NCBI RefSeq assembly: GCF_000701365.1
Contig: NZ_JNIK01000017.1
Coordinates: forward strand, 124,001-188,000
Direction: 5' to 3'
DNA length: 64,000 nucleotides
Source of the DNA: Blastococcus sp. URHD0036
Lineage (GTDB): Bacteria; Actinomycetota; Actinomycetes; Mycobacteriales; Geodermatophilaceae
In this document: positions 42,381-51,321 of the stretch, piece by piece
How positions within the stretch are numbered: position 1 is the stretch's first letter
Layout: every line of letters begins with the position of its first letter
The notes under the pieces: generated by a model
Seen by the model: only the letters and a program-made list of their open reading frames with translations
Databases searched by the model: none
Told to the model about the DNA's origin: nothing
Made by a program: the position numbers and the translations under genes

Positions 42381-45300
42381 GTGAACGACTCCGGGGACGA
42401 CGTGCAGCTGCCGGCCGATCAGGAATCCGCGACAACCACGCCGTCGGTGTCGATCGAGGTCTCCGGCACCAGCGTCCTGAGCTACGCGTTGGCGCACAAC
42501 GGGATACCGATCCTCTCCCGCCTCGCCATCACGAACAGTGGAGCTCCCGTGCCGGGCGCCACGCTCCGGTTGTCCGTCCGGGATGCGGAGGGGCCGATCG
42601 GCGCCTCCGTGATCACTCACGTCGACCTGGGCGCGTCCGCCACCACCGTGCAGTCCGATCTGCCGCTACGGCTGGACCCGTCGGCCATGCTCCAGGTGGA
42701 GGAAGAGCGACCTGGCTCGATAGACGTCGAGGTCCTGGTCGACGATCTCCTTGTCGCCCGGCAGTCGCTACCCGTCCGGGTCCTGTCGGCTCAGCAGTGG
42801 CGTGGCCTGCCCCGACTGCTGGCCATGGAGATGCTGGCCGCGCACGTGATGCCGAACCACCCATCGATCACGAACCTGGTCGCGGAGGCCGGGGACATCC
42901 TTCTGGAGCGCACCGGCAGTTCGGCGGTCCAGGGCTACCAGTCCGGGCCCGAACGGGTTGACCAGATCGCGGCCGCGCTCACCGAGGCCATGCACCGCAG
43001 AGCTGTCCGGTACAGCGAGCCGCCCGCCAGCTGGGGCATCGGACAGAAGGTCCGTACCCCGGGTGACGTCCTCGACGGTCGCCTCGGTACGTGCCTCGAC
43101 ACCGTCGTCGTCCTTGCCGCCGCATTCGAGCAGGCTGGGCTCCGACCGCTGCTCTGGATGGTCGAGGGGCACGCCTTCATGGGGTACTGGCGAGAGGAGC
43201 GCGCCGTCGACAGCGCGGCGACCACCGACATCGCGCCGCTGGTGAACCTCGTGGACCTCGGTCTCATCCGACTCGTCGAGACGACAGCGCTGACCGAGCG
43301 CGCCGATGCCGGCCCGCTGCCCGACCTCCATAGAGCCGCCTACGCGCCGTGGCTCACGGGCGACCTGGACAGGGTCGAGGCCGTCGTGGACGTCCATCAG
43401 GCCCGCCAGGACCAGATCCTGCCTCTGCCGGCCCGGGCACGGGACGACGACGGCGTGGTCCAGGTGGTGGAGTACCGGCCGAACGTGCACAGCGCGCCGG
43501 CCCGGCCGGTGGAGCGGGAGACCGCGCCGACCACGCGGCCAGGGCAGCCCGAGGTGCCCGCCCGTGTGCAGCAGTGGAAGAACGCGCTGCTGGACCTCAG
43601 CCTGCGCAACCGGCTGATCAACTACACCGAGCGCGCCGGGATGGCCCTGACAGTCCCGGACGACTCGCTCGCCGAGCTCGAGGACATGGTCAACGGCGGC
43701 ACCGCGATCACCTTGCTGCCGTCGGACCAGATCGCCGCGGTCCAACGGGAACGAGGTCTCCGGTCGGCGCGCGAGCTGCCGCAGGACCAGCTCGCCGACA
43801 TCCTGCGCGACCGCCGATCGCTGTTCGCCGATGTCACCGAGGCGGCCTACCTCACGAAGCTGCGCGCGCTCGCCTACAAGGCGAAGACCGTGGTGGAGGA
43901 GACCGGTGCGAACAACCTCTACCTGGCGCTGGGGAGCCTCGCCTGGGAGCTCGACGGTCGCGCGTTGCGCTCCCCCCTCGTCCTCGTGCCGGTGAATCTG
44001 AGCCCAGCGGCCCGCAACACCGCCTACCGGATCACTCTGGACGAAGCCGGCGCGAGCACACCGAACTACTGCCTCCTGGAGAAGCTGCGACAGGTGCACG
44101 GCCTGTCCGTCCCCGGCCTGGCCGAGCCGGCCGAGGACGGTGCGGGCATCGACCTCGACGCCGCGTTGGAGGCGATGCGCATCGCCCTCGCCGAGCGGGG
44201 CCTCCCCTTCCGAGTGGAGCCGACGGCCGACCTCGCCCTCCTCCAGTTCGCGAAGTTCCGCCTCTGGAAGGACCTGGATGAGCGCTGGGCAGACCTCGCG
44301 GAGAACTCGCTCGTCGCGCACCTGATCCACGCGCCGACCGATCCGTACCTGGACCCGGTCGGAGCCGACGCGGACGGGGCCGACCTCGACGACCTCGCGT
44401 CCCGCTGTCCCGTTCCGGGGGACGCGTCGCAGCTGCGCGCGGTCGCCGAGGCCGCAGCCGGACGGACGTTCGTGCTGGAGGGGCCGCCCGGCACGGGCAA
44501 GTCGCAGACCATCACGAACCTGCTGACCCGCGCCGTCGCCGACGGAAAGCGAGTGCTCTTCGTCGCCGAGAAGCGAGCTGCGCTGGACGTGGTCGCCCGG
44601 CGCCTGGAGGCGGTCGGCATGGGCCCGTTCGCGCTGGACCTCCATGACAAGGGGAGCAAGCCGGCAGTCGTCCGGGCGCAGATCAGGCAGGCGCTCGACC
44701 ACGCCGTCGAGGTCGACACCCAGGGGTTGGCGGCCGACCGGGAGGACCTCCGGTCCGCCCGCCGCAGCCTCGGCCGCTATGCCCAGCGGCTGCACGAGGC
44801 GAACGGCGCCGGCCTTTCCCTCTACTCGGCACGGACCGCCCTCCTGAGCGTCGGTACCGAGATCCCCGCAGCGCCTGTGCCGGTCACCTTCGTTGCGAGC
44901 ACGACGGTCGAGGCCACCTCCACCCTCCGTGAGCTGCTCGCCGGGCTGCCGGACGTCGCCGACCAGGCGCGACCCCGCGAGTTCCACCCGTGGGCCTTCG
45001 TCGACGTGGCCAGCATCGATCCGGGGGCTGCACAGCAGGCCGCGATCGCGGTGGACCGTGCCGTGGCCGCGCTGCCGAGAGAAGGGCGCCTGTCGATCGC
45101 ACTGCGAGCGGCGCGGACACCCGGCGATCTGGCCACCTTGGCCACGCTCCTGGGTGGTCCCCCCGTCGGCCTGGACGTCCTCGACGAGACGCGGTCCTCC
45201 CGGTGGAACGAGGCGACGGGCGCCGTGGCCGGCGAGGTCGCGGCCTTCGTCGCGGCGGCGCACCCGGGACTGGATGTGGCGACCCCGGCGGCGCTGGACC

Positions 45301-48287
45301 TGCCCCTGGTCGACATCCATGCAGCGGCCATCGGCGCGGCGCAGTCCAGCTGGTTCGGCCGCAAGAAGCGGCTGATCGCCGTGCGTGAACAGTTGGCAGC
45401 GGTGCTGCGTCCGGGTGCGGTCGTGGAGCCGAAGGCGGTCCCCGCGCTCACGGGGGCACTCGTCCAGGTCCAGTCCGCCGTCCGGGCCTTGGGAGAACGG
45501 GCGTCGGCCATGCCGGGCCTGATCGTTCCGCCGGCGTGGAACCCGCTCACCGAGGTCGGCCGGGATGTCTTGGACCGGCAGATGGAGTGGCTGCGCCACG
45601 CCGGCGCGGCATTGGACGCGGCCGACGGATTCCCCGGCGCGCTTCGAACCCTCCTCTCCGGCGGCCCGATCTCCGATCCACGGGCCGCGGAGGCAGTGCA
45701 CCGCGCCCGGGATGCCTTCGACGCCCTGCGGAGCGCGTGCGGGGCGACGGACGACCGCCTGGGCGCGTGGGCCGGGGCCGAGGGGCTCCTCGCCCGGTGG
45801 CAGATGTCGAGCGCAGAGCGGGCATCCGAACAGCCCGGTCTCCCGTCGCTGCGCCGCTGGCTCGATCTGCTCGAGTCCGTCGAGCCCTTCCGTGCCGCCG
45901 GTCTCCCCGAGCTGCGCGCGGCGTTGTTGACGGGCGTCCTGCCAACGGACGACGTCGTCCGGGCCTTCGACCGGGGCCTTGCGGAGACGTCGATGCAGGA
46001 GCGTCGCCAGGCGACGGGATTGGACGCCTTCGATCCGGTCACGCACGAGCGCGCCATCATGCGGTTCACCGGGGCCTCGCGGGCAGTGCGGGAACACCTG
46101 CGGTCCGCCGTACCGGCCGAGGTGGTGGGCAGCCGCCCGTTCGACGCGGCGACGGGCCTCGGCCAGGTCGGTGCGCTCCAGCGCGAGCTCGCCAAGCAGC
46201 GCCGTGGCCTGGGAGTGCGCGCGCTGCTAGCTACCTATGGCGAACTGATCACGGCCGTCATGCCGTGCGTGCTGGTCAGCCCGGACTCCGTTGCCCGGTT
46301 CTTCCCGGCCACGGCCGGCCTGTTCGACGTGGTGGTCTTCGACGAGGCATCGCAGATCCGGGTCGCGGACGCGATCGGGGCCCTAGGCCGGGCCAGGGCA
46401 GCCGTCGTCGTGGGTGACAGCAAGCAGATGCCGCCGACGACGTTCGCCGAGGCGGCGGCCGGCAGCGACGAAGAAGCAGCCGATGAAGGCGTGGAGGCCG
46501 TCGTCGAGGACGAGGAGAGCATCCTCAGCGAGTGCGTGCAGGCGCGCGTCCCCCGGCAATGGCTGTCGTGGCACTACCGGAGCCAGGACGAGTCGCTCAT
46601 CGCGTTCAGCAACCGGCAGTACTACGAGAATCGGCTCTCGTCCTTCCCCGCCCCGGTTCACGGACAGGCCTCCGCGGGCGTGGACGGACGGGGAGTCGCC
46701 CTGGTCCGGGTCGACGGGACTTTCCACCGCTCCGGACGCGGCAAGCTGCTGCGCACCAACCCGATCGAGGCCGAGGCCGTCGTCGCCGAGGTGCGGCGAC
46801 GGTTCGCAGCCTCGCCTGACGAGCTCCCGTCTCTGGGCGTCGTCACGTTCAACATGCAGCAGCGGGCCCACATCGACGGGCTGCTGCGCGACGCCGGGGA
46901 CGACCGGCTGATCGAGGCGCTGGAGCGCACCGACGGCGAAGGCTTGTTCGTCAAGAACCTGGAGAACGTCCAGGGCGACGAGCGGGACGTCATCCTCTTC
47001 TCGACCGGCTTCAGCGTGAACGAGCGTGGCGTCCTGCCGCTCAACTTCGGACCGCTCAACCGTGCCGGGGGCGAGCGCCGGCTGAACGTCGCCGTGACCC
47101 GCGCTCGCCGGCAGGTCGTCGTCTTCTCCAGCTTCGACCCGGCCCAGCTCCGCGCCGAGGAGACGTCGTCCGTGGGAGTCAAGCACCTGCGGGCCTACCT
47201 CGACCTCGCGGCGCTCGGGACCAACGCGCTTCCGCAGAATGGACGCTCCTCCTCCGCCCCTGATCGGCACCGGGACGAGGTCGCGGCGGCCCTCCGCGAC
47301 CGCGGCATGGCCGTGCGCACGGACGTCGGACTCTCCGACTTCAAGGTGGACCTGGCTCTCGCCCGCGCCGACGCTCCCGATCAACCCATCGTGGCCGTGC
47401 TCCTCGACGGACCGGGATGGGCTCGACGCGGCACGGTCGGCGACCGCGACGGTCTGCCCATCGACGTGCTCAAGGGCATGCTCGGCTGGCCGGCGGTGGA
47501 GCGGGTGTGGCTGCCGTCGTGGCTCGCTGACCGCGATGCCGTGCTGGACCGGCTGGTGGCTGCGGTGGAGTCGCCGCCCCCGGTCGAGCAGCCTGCGCAG
47601 ACCCCGACGCCGCCCCTCCCCACCGGTACGGGCGCCGAGGACGACCGGGATGGAGCCCCGGCGGCCGAGCCCCCGGCCGCGTTCAGGGCGGCGCCGGTGA
47701 CATCGCCGGCCGTGCGTGGCGTGCCGCTCGACGGAGAGGCGCCGTTCACCCCCTGGGCACCAGGAGTCCGAGGCGACCGCAGCGTCCTCGACCAGCTGTC
47801 GAATCCGCGAGCAGCCGAGGTCGTCCGCGGCGCTCTCATGGACGGCATCCGCGCCGAGGGCCCCGTCCACGTGGACCGCCTCGCCCGGCTGACGGCGGCC
47901 GCCTTCGGGCTCGGCCGTGTTGCCCAGGCTCGGAAGGACGCCATCTCCGCCCTCATCCCCTCCGGCTTCTTCGTCGGCGACTTCGTCTGGCCCTCGGGTG
48001 CAGACCCGGACAGCTACGCGGGCTTCCGGCGGCAGGCGACCGGGACCGAGCGACCCCTGGAGCACATCGCGCCGCAGGAGATCGGCAACGCCATGACGGC
48101 GCTCTGTCGCGCCGCCGCAGGCATGACGCAGGACGAGCTCTTCGCCCAGACACTGGAGGTCTTCGGCTACCGCCGGAGAACCCCGGCACAGCTCGCCGTC
48201 CTGGAGGCCGCACTCAGGTCGGCCCTCGCCACCGGTCGTCTGACCATCGGGCCGTCCGGACTCGTCATCGCGGGGCAGTCCGGGTAA
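42381..48287 (+). CDS. Giant transglutaminase-like/DUF4011/SF1 helicase/Vsr-like/DUF3320 protein
   Basis: A protein of 1968 residues. Order: an Ig-like N-terminus (about 20-110), a transglutaminase-like segment (about 190-290) with Cys238 (GTCLD) and His264 (EGHAF), then DUF4011 (from about 395: WKNALLDLSLRNRLINY). An SF1 helicase of Upf1-like type follows, with Walker A GPPGTGKS at 701-708, a roughly 600-residue insert, and DEAS at 1321-1324 with LGRARAAVVVGDSKQMPP. A Vsr/DUF559-like PD-(D/E)XK nuclease follows (about 1625-1715: RHRDEVAAALRDRGMAVRT, LSDFKVDLALARAD), then DUF3320 (about 1800-1850). This matches the helicase-DUF4011-Vsr antiphage type (called hhe, from memory). GTG 42381 has GGAAGGGG upstream. 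Confidence 0.85.
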   Translation: MNDSGDDVQLPADQESATTTPSVSIEVSGTSVLSYALAHNGIPILSRLAITNSGAPVPGATLRLSVRDAEGPIGASVITHVDLGASATTVQSDLPLRLDPSAMLQVEEERPGSIDVEVLVDDLLVARQSLPVRVLSAQQWRGLPRLLAMEMLAAHVMPNHPSITNLVAEAGDILLERTGSSAVQGYQSGPERVDQIAAALTEAMHRRAVRYSEPPASWGIGQKVRTPGDVLDGRLGTCLDTVVVLAAAFEQAGLRPLLWMVEGHAFMGYWREERAVDSAATTDIAPLVNLVDLGLIRLVETTALTERADAGPLPDLHRAAYAPWLTGDLDRVEAVVDVHQARQDQILPLPARARDDDGVVQVVEYRPNVHSAPARPVERETAPTTRPGQPEVPARVQQWKNALLDLSLRNRLINYTERAGMALTVPDDSLAELEDMVNGGTAITLLPSDQIAAVQRERGLRSARELPQDQLADILRDRRSLFADVTEAAYLTKLRALAYKAKTVVEETGANNLYLALGSLAWELDGRALRSPLVLVPVNLSPAARNTAYRITLDEAGASTPNYCLLEKLRQVHGLSVPGLAEPAEDGAGIDLDAALEAMRIALAERGLPFRVEPTADLALLQFAKFRLWKDLDERWADLAENSLVAHLIHAPTDPYLDPVGADADGADLDDLASRCPVPGDASQLRAVAEAAAGRTFVLEGPPGTGKSQTITNLLTRAVADGKRVLFVAEKRAALDVVARRLEAVGMGPFALDLHDKGSKPAVVRAQIRQALDHAVEVDTQGLAADREDLRSARRSLGRYAQRLHEANGAGLSLYSARTALLSVGTEIPAAPVPVTFVASTTVEATSTLRELLAGLPDVADQARPREFHPWAFVDVASIDPGAAQQAAIAVDRAVAALPREGRLSIALRAARTPGDLATLATLLGGPPVGLDVLDETRSSRWNEATGAVAGEVAAFVAAAHPGLDVATPAALDLPLVDIHAAAIGAAQSSWFGRKKRLIAVREQLAAVLRPGAVVEPKAVPALTGALVQVQSAVRALGERASAMPGLIVPPAWNPLTEVGRDVLDRQMEWLRHAGAALDAADGFPGALRTLLSGGPISDPRAAEAVHRARDAFDALRSACGATDDRLGAWAGAEGLLARWQMSSAERASEQPGLPSLRRWLDLLESVEPFRAAGLPELRAALLTGVLPTDDVVRAFDRGLAETSMQERRQATGLDAFDPVTHERAIMRFTGASRAVREHLRSAVPAEVVGSRPFDAATGLGQVGALQRELAKQRRGLGVRALLATYGELITAVMPCVLVSPDSVARFFPATAGLFDVVVFDEASQIRVADAIGALGRARAAVVVGDSKQMPPTTFAEAAAGSDEEAADEGVEAVVEDEESILSECVQARVPRQWLSWHYRSQDESLIAFSNRQYYENRLSSFPAPVHGQASAGVDGRGVALVRVDGTFHRSGRGKLLRTNPIEAEAVVAEVRRRFAASPDELPSLGVVTFNMQQRAHIDGLLRDAGDDRLIEALERTDGEGLFVKNLENVQGDERDVILFSTGFSVNERGVLPLNFGPLNRAGGERRLNVAVTRARRQVVVFSSFDPAQLRAEETSSVGVKHLRAYLDLAALGTNALPQNGRSSSAPDRHRDEVAAALRDRGMAVRTDVGLSDFKVDLALARADAPDQPIVAVLLDGPGWARRGTVGDRDGLPIDVLKGMLGWPAVERVWLPSWLADRDAVLDRLVAAVESPPPVEQPAQTPTPPLPTGTGAEDDRDGAPAAEPPAAFRAAPVTSPAVRGVPLDGEAPFTPWAPGVRGDRSVLDQLSNPRAAEVVRGALMDGIRAEGPVHVDRLARLTAAAFGLGRVAQARKDAISALIPSGFFVGDFVWPSGADPDSYAGFRRQATGTERPLEHIAPQEIGNAMTALCRAAAGMTQDELFAQTLEVFGYRRRTPAQLAVLEAALRSALATGRLTIGPSGLVIAGQSG

Positions 48288-48313
48288 TCACTGGGGATGC
48301 GTAAGTGCCGTTC

Positions 48314-48994
48314 TCAGCGGCGACGGAAGAGCTGCGCGGGCTTGCCGACCGTCCCCCGCAGGAGCTCGCCCTTGACCGCGACGAGGTGGTCCACCATTCG
48401 TCGGCGAAAGGCGTCCGACGACGACGGCGGCTCCCCCGCCACCGCCGTGTGGAGCTCTCGCAACTGACGCATGGTGAAGGGCTCGTCGAGCAGGCCGGCC
48501 GGGTCGGGCCGCTCGGCGTAGCGCTCCCGCAGCCAGGCCACCGCGCGCCGGACGATGTCGTCGTGGTCGAAGGGCAGGCCTCGGGCTCGGTCGATTGGGC
48601 GGTCGACCACCACTTCCGGTCGCGCAGAGAGGATCGGCTCGACAACGCGCCAGGGCAACGCCACCACATGGGCGACCGACATCACCCACCCTCGCGAGTC
48701 CCGCTCCGGGTCGTCGAAGACGTGCAGTTGCTCGGGGACCACGTCGGCCGGCAAGCCGACCTTCTGATCCAGCGAACGGGCCACTGCCTCGGCGAGGCGC
48801 TGACGGTCGTGCACGAACGTGCCGGGCAGAGCCTCCGACTGGTCGAGGTGCCGGCTCTCCCGCCGGATCAGCAGGACCGTCAGCTGGCCATCCGTCGGGC
48901 GGACAGCGAGCACCGCGGTGTCCACGGCCACTGACGGACGCGGGTAGGCGGTCAGCGGCCTGCCCTGAGCGTCGTCGTCCACGGGAGTTGACAT
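48314..48994 (-). CDS. NrtR-like Nudix-domain transcriptional regulator
   Basis: A protein of 226 residues. Residues about 20-150 have the Nudix fold (VAVDTAVLAVRPTDGQLTVL, LIRRESRHLDQSEALPGTF). The Nudix box is degenerate: the REUxEE glutamates are replaced in LAEAVARSLDQKVGL, so hydrolysis is unlikely. The C-terminal 70 residues (EPFTMRQLRELHTAVAGEP, FRRRMV, GKPAQLFRRR) are the NrtR winged helix. NrtR proteins sense ADP-ribose or NAD metabolites. It diverges from the ADP-ribose operon, with a 20-bp palindrome and a promoter between. ATG 48994 lies inside the TTAGCGC half-site. Confidence 0.82.
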   Translation of the reverse strand: MSTPVDDDAQGRPLTAYPRPSVAVDTAVLAVRPTDGQLTVLLIRRESRHLDQSEALPGTFVHDRQRLAEAVARSLDQKVGLPADVVPEQLHVFDDPERDSRGWVMSVAHVVALPWRVVEPILSARPEVVVDRPIDRARGLPFDHDDIVRRAVAWLRERYAERPDPAGLLDEPFTMRQLRELHTAVAGEPPSSSDAFRRRMVDHLVAVKGELLRGTVGKPAQLFRRR

Positions 48995-49016
48995 TAGCGC
49001 ACAAGCCGCCTAACTT
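48988..49016 (+). promoter_or_regulatory. Sigma-70-type promoter of the ADP-ribose operon
   Basis: TTGACA (48988-48993), a 17-nt spacer and TAACTT (49011-49016). The -35 box is a perfect consensus and the spacing is ideal. Transcription would begin near 49022, 45 nt before the ARPP-1 start. A TTAGCGC half-site (48994-49000) abuts the -35 box. Confidence 0.7.
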
Positions 49017-49027
49017 CACTTACGCAG

Positions 49028-49047
49028 TTAGCGCAACAACGCGCTAA
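49028..49047. promoter_or_regulatory. Predicted NrtR-like operator
   Basis: TTAGCGC-AACAAC-GCGCTAA: a perfect 7-bp inverted repeat with a 6-bp spacer immediately downstream of the predicted start site. A matching half-site TTAGCGC is at 48994-49000 inside the promoter, overlapping the regulator's start codon. TAACT/AGTTA (49011-49015 and 49026-49030) forms another partial symmetry. A regulator bound here would block the operon and could also autoregulate nrtR. Confidence 0.65.
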
Positions 49048-49066
49048 TCGAAGGAGGGTGGTCGCC

Positions 49067-49909
49067 GTGACCGGTCCGGATGTTCGGCTGCACGTCGGCT
49101 CGGGGACGACAAGGGGTCCGCTGACCGTGTTCCCCGTCTGGACGGACGCGGTGTCGTGCCGCCGGGGATACCTGACCGGCGCCGAGGCGACCGTGGACGT
49201 CGCCGAGCGGTCGGGCTCTCCCGTCGTCGAGGAGCTGGTCGTGACCAATCGGGGCAACTCCCCCGCCCTGCTCCTTTCGGGCGAATTGCTCGAGGGTGGC
49301 TGGCAGACCCGGGCGCTCGCCGGGACCACCCTCCTCGCGCCGGGCCGGCCGACGGTTCAGTCGGTCGTCTGCGTCGAGCAGGGCCGCTGGCACGGAGCCA
49401 CTGCCCACCAGCGCCGGGCGCGCCGAGCTCCGGTCGGGGTGATGCGGGCGGTCGAGTCCCAGCACGAGGTCTGGGACCGGGTCCGCGGGTACGCGGCGGT
49501 GGCCGGCCACTCCCCCACCGAGTCGCTCGCCGACCGGCTCGACATCACCGCCCCAGTGACGCGCGACCTCACACGAGGGCTGCGGCCGCTCACCGGCCAG
49601 CGCGGCGTGCTCGTCGGCATCGCCGGGCGCCCCGTGTCCCTGGAGCTGTTCGACTCGGGCAGGTCCCTGGCGGCGCACTGGTCGGCGCTGCTGCACGCAG
49701 CGACCATGGACGCCCTCGGCCGGCCCGACGTCCGCACGCCCGCGGCGCTGGCACGCTCGTTCGCCGAGCGGGTCGAGGGCACCGCGCTCACGTTGGCCGG
49801 ACCCGCCGGGCTCGGTGCGCGCGTTCGCGGCGGCCACCGTGTGAGCGTGGACGCCGTCCGCTGGAACGACCGCACGATCCACCTGTCCGCCGTCGCCCCG
49901 GAGGCCTGA
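49067..49909 (+). CDS. ARPP-1 (DUF6569-type) ADP-ribose-linked protein
   Basis: A protein of 280 residues. The conserved block VVEELVVTNRGNSPALLLSG, followed by ELLEGGWQTRAL and SVVCVEQGRW, is the ARPP-1 pattern (ARG and phosphatase-associated protein). GTG 49067 has AAGGAGG at 49051-49057, 9 nt upstream; GTG 49058 would have none. Families of this name cluster with ADP-ribosylglycohydrolases and phosphatases in bacterial NAD-utilising neighbourhoods. The enzymatic role is unproven; a binding or assembly role for ADP-ribosylated targets is possible. The stop abuts the next start. Confidence 0.78.
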   Translation: MTGPDVRLHVGSGTTRGPLTVFPVWTDAVSCRRGYLTGAEATVDVAERSGSPVVEELVVTNRGNSPALLLSGELLEGGWQTRALAGTTLLAPGRPTVQSVVCVEQGRWHGATAHQRRARRAPVGVMRAVESQHEVWDRVRGYAAVAGHSPTESLADRLDITAPVTRDLTRGLRPLTGQRGVLVGIAGRPVSLELFDSGRSLAAHWSALLHAATMDALGRPDVRTPAALARSFAERVEGTALTLAGPAGLGARVRGGHRVSVDAVRWNDRTIHLSAVAPEA

Positions 49910-51313
49910 GTGACCCCGAAGATCCACCGCTCGTCCCGCGCCGCCGGCGCACTGGTCGGCTCCGCCGTCGGCGACGCCCTCGGTGCACCGTTCGAGTTCG
50001 GTTCGCCCGGGCAGTTCACCGCCCACTTCCCGGTGCCCGCCCGCGGGTCGAAGACGGAGATGTGCGGCGGCGGATCGCTTGGGTGGGAGCCGGGCGAGTT
50101 CACCGACGACACCCAGATGGCACTCATGCTCGCGGGGTCGCTGGTGGACCGCGGCGGCCTGGAGGAGGCCGACGTCTTCGACCGGTTCCGCGACTGGGCG
50201 TCGGCGAACCCGCCGGACATCGGCAACCAGACCCGCGCCGTCCTTGGCTCGGGCCGCCCGTGGGACGTCGCCGCGACCGAGCACTTCGCCCGCTCTGGCC
50301 ATGCGGCCGGGAACGGTTCGCTGATGCGGACGACGCCCGCGGCGATCAAGTTCGCGCCCGCCGGCACCGCGGCCACGATGGACGCCGCCCGGCGGATCTC
50401 GGCACTGACCCACGGCGACCCGTCGGCCGGAGAGGGCTGCGCGATCTTCCATGAGCTGCTGCGCGTGGCACTCGACGGCGGCGACCCGCTAGGGGCGATT
50501 CCGTCAGCGCTGTCGCTGGTGGCCGATGAGCACCGCGAGCGGTGGGCGACCGTGCTGGCACCGAACTGGACGCCCGAGCAGGCGACCGAGAGCAATGGCG
50601 CGGTCTGGCCGACGCTGGGGCAGGCGGTCTGGGCGCTGCGCACCGGCCGGGACTTCGCTGAGGTGCTCCGGCTGGTGATCGACCTGGGCGGGGACACGGA
50701 CACGGTCGCCTGCGTGGCCGGCGGCCTGGCCGGGGCGGTGTACGGGATGGGCGGCATCCCGTCGCGGTGGGCGTCGGCGGTGCACGGCCGGGTGCCCGGG
50801 CGCGGGGGGCGGGTGTGGCGGCTGGCCGACCTGCAGCAGCTGGCCGCGGCGCTCGACTCCGGCGTGCAGCAGAGCTACGACCCGGGCGTGATCCCGCGGA
50901 TCGGGCCAGCCGAGGTCCTGCCAGGCATCTGGGCGGGCAACCTCGACGGCGCCCGGTACAGCGACGAGGACTTCGCCGTCATCTCCCTGTGCCGGCTGGG
51001 CGAGCCCTTCCCGCACCCGGTGCACCGCATGGCCTACATCGCCGACAACGAGTACAACGCCGACCTCGACGTGATGCTGGCCGACGTCCTCGACGACATG
51101 AAGGCGTTGCGCGACGAGGGACACCGGATCCTCGTGCACTGCCACGGCGGCGCCTCGCGCACCGGGCTGGTGCTGCGCGGATACCTGGTACGCGAAGAAG
51201 GGATGTCGGTCGAGGCGGCGACGGCGCACGTCGCAGCCCGATGGCCGCACTTGGGTCTGTGGAACGACAGCTTCACCGCCGCGCTAGCGGGGCTTGCCGA
51301 CAAGAACGATTGA
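49910..51313 (+). CDS. ADP-ribosylglycohydrolase fused to a dual-specificity phosphatase
   Basis: A protein of 467 residues. Residues about 8-300 form a DraG-type ADP-ribosylglycohydrolase: metal-binding GDALGAPFE (Asp22), FTDDTQM (Asp66/67) and LGGDTDT (Asp262 and Asp264), which bind two Mg2+ ions. Residues about 325-465 are a cysteine-based dual-specificity phosphatase: HCHGGASRTG with Cys411 and Arg417. It should remove ADP-ribose from targets and dephosphorylate a second group, for example ADP-ribose-1''-phosphate or a phosphorylated protein. GTG 49910 directly follows the ARPP-1 stop. The ARG-phosphatase fusion is known near ARPP-1 genes. Confidence 0.9.
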   Translation: MTPKIHRSSRAAGALVGSAVGDALGAPFEFGSPGQFTAHFPVPARGSKTEMCGGGSLGWEPGEFTDDTQMALMLAGSLVDRGGLEEADVFDRFRDWASANPPDIGNQTRAVLGSGRPWDVAATEHFARSGHAAGNGSLMRTTPAAIKFAPAGTAATMDAARRISALTHGDPSAGEGCAIFHELLRVALDGGDPLGAIPSALSLVADEHRERWATVLAPNWTPEQATESNGAVWPTLGQAVWALRTGRDFAEVLRLVIDLGGDTDTVACVAGGLAGAVYGMGGIPSRWASAVHGRVPGRGGRVWRLADLQQLAAALDSGVQQSYDPGVIPRIGPAEVLPGIWAGNLDGARYSDEDFAVISLCRLGEPFPHPVHRMAYIADNEYNADLDVMLADVLDDMKALRDEGHRILVHCHGGASRTGLVLRGYLVREEGMSVEAATAHVAARWPHLGLWNDSFTAALAGLADKND

Positions 51314-51321
51314 GGAGACCC

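Noticed and set aside
42768-46097. 1109-codon open frame on the minus strand inside the DUF4011 gene
   Set aside because: It is antisense to a gene with clear helicase and nuclease motifs, has biased low-complexity composition (Arg, Gly, Gln, Val) and no recognisable domain. High GC makes such frames common.
48314-48994. Catalytic ADP-ribose pyrophosphatase
   Set aside because: The Nudix box lacks the key glutamates and a winged helix follows, so a regulatory role is better supported.
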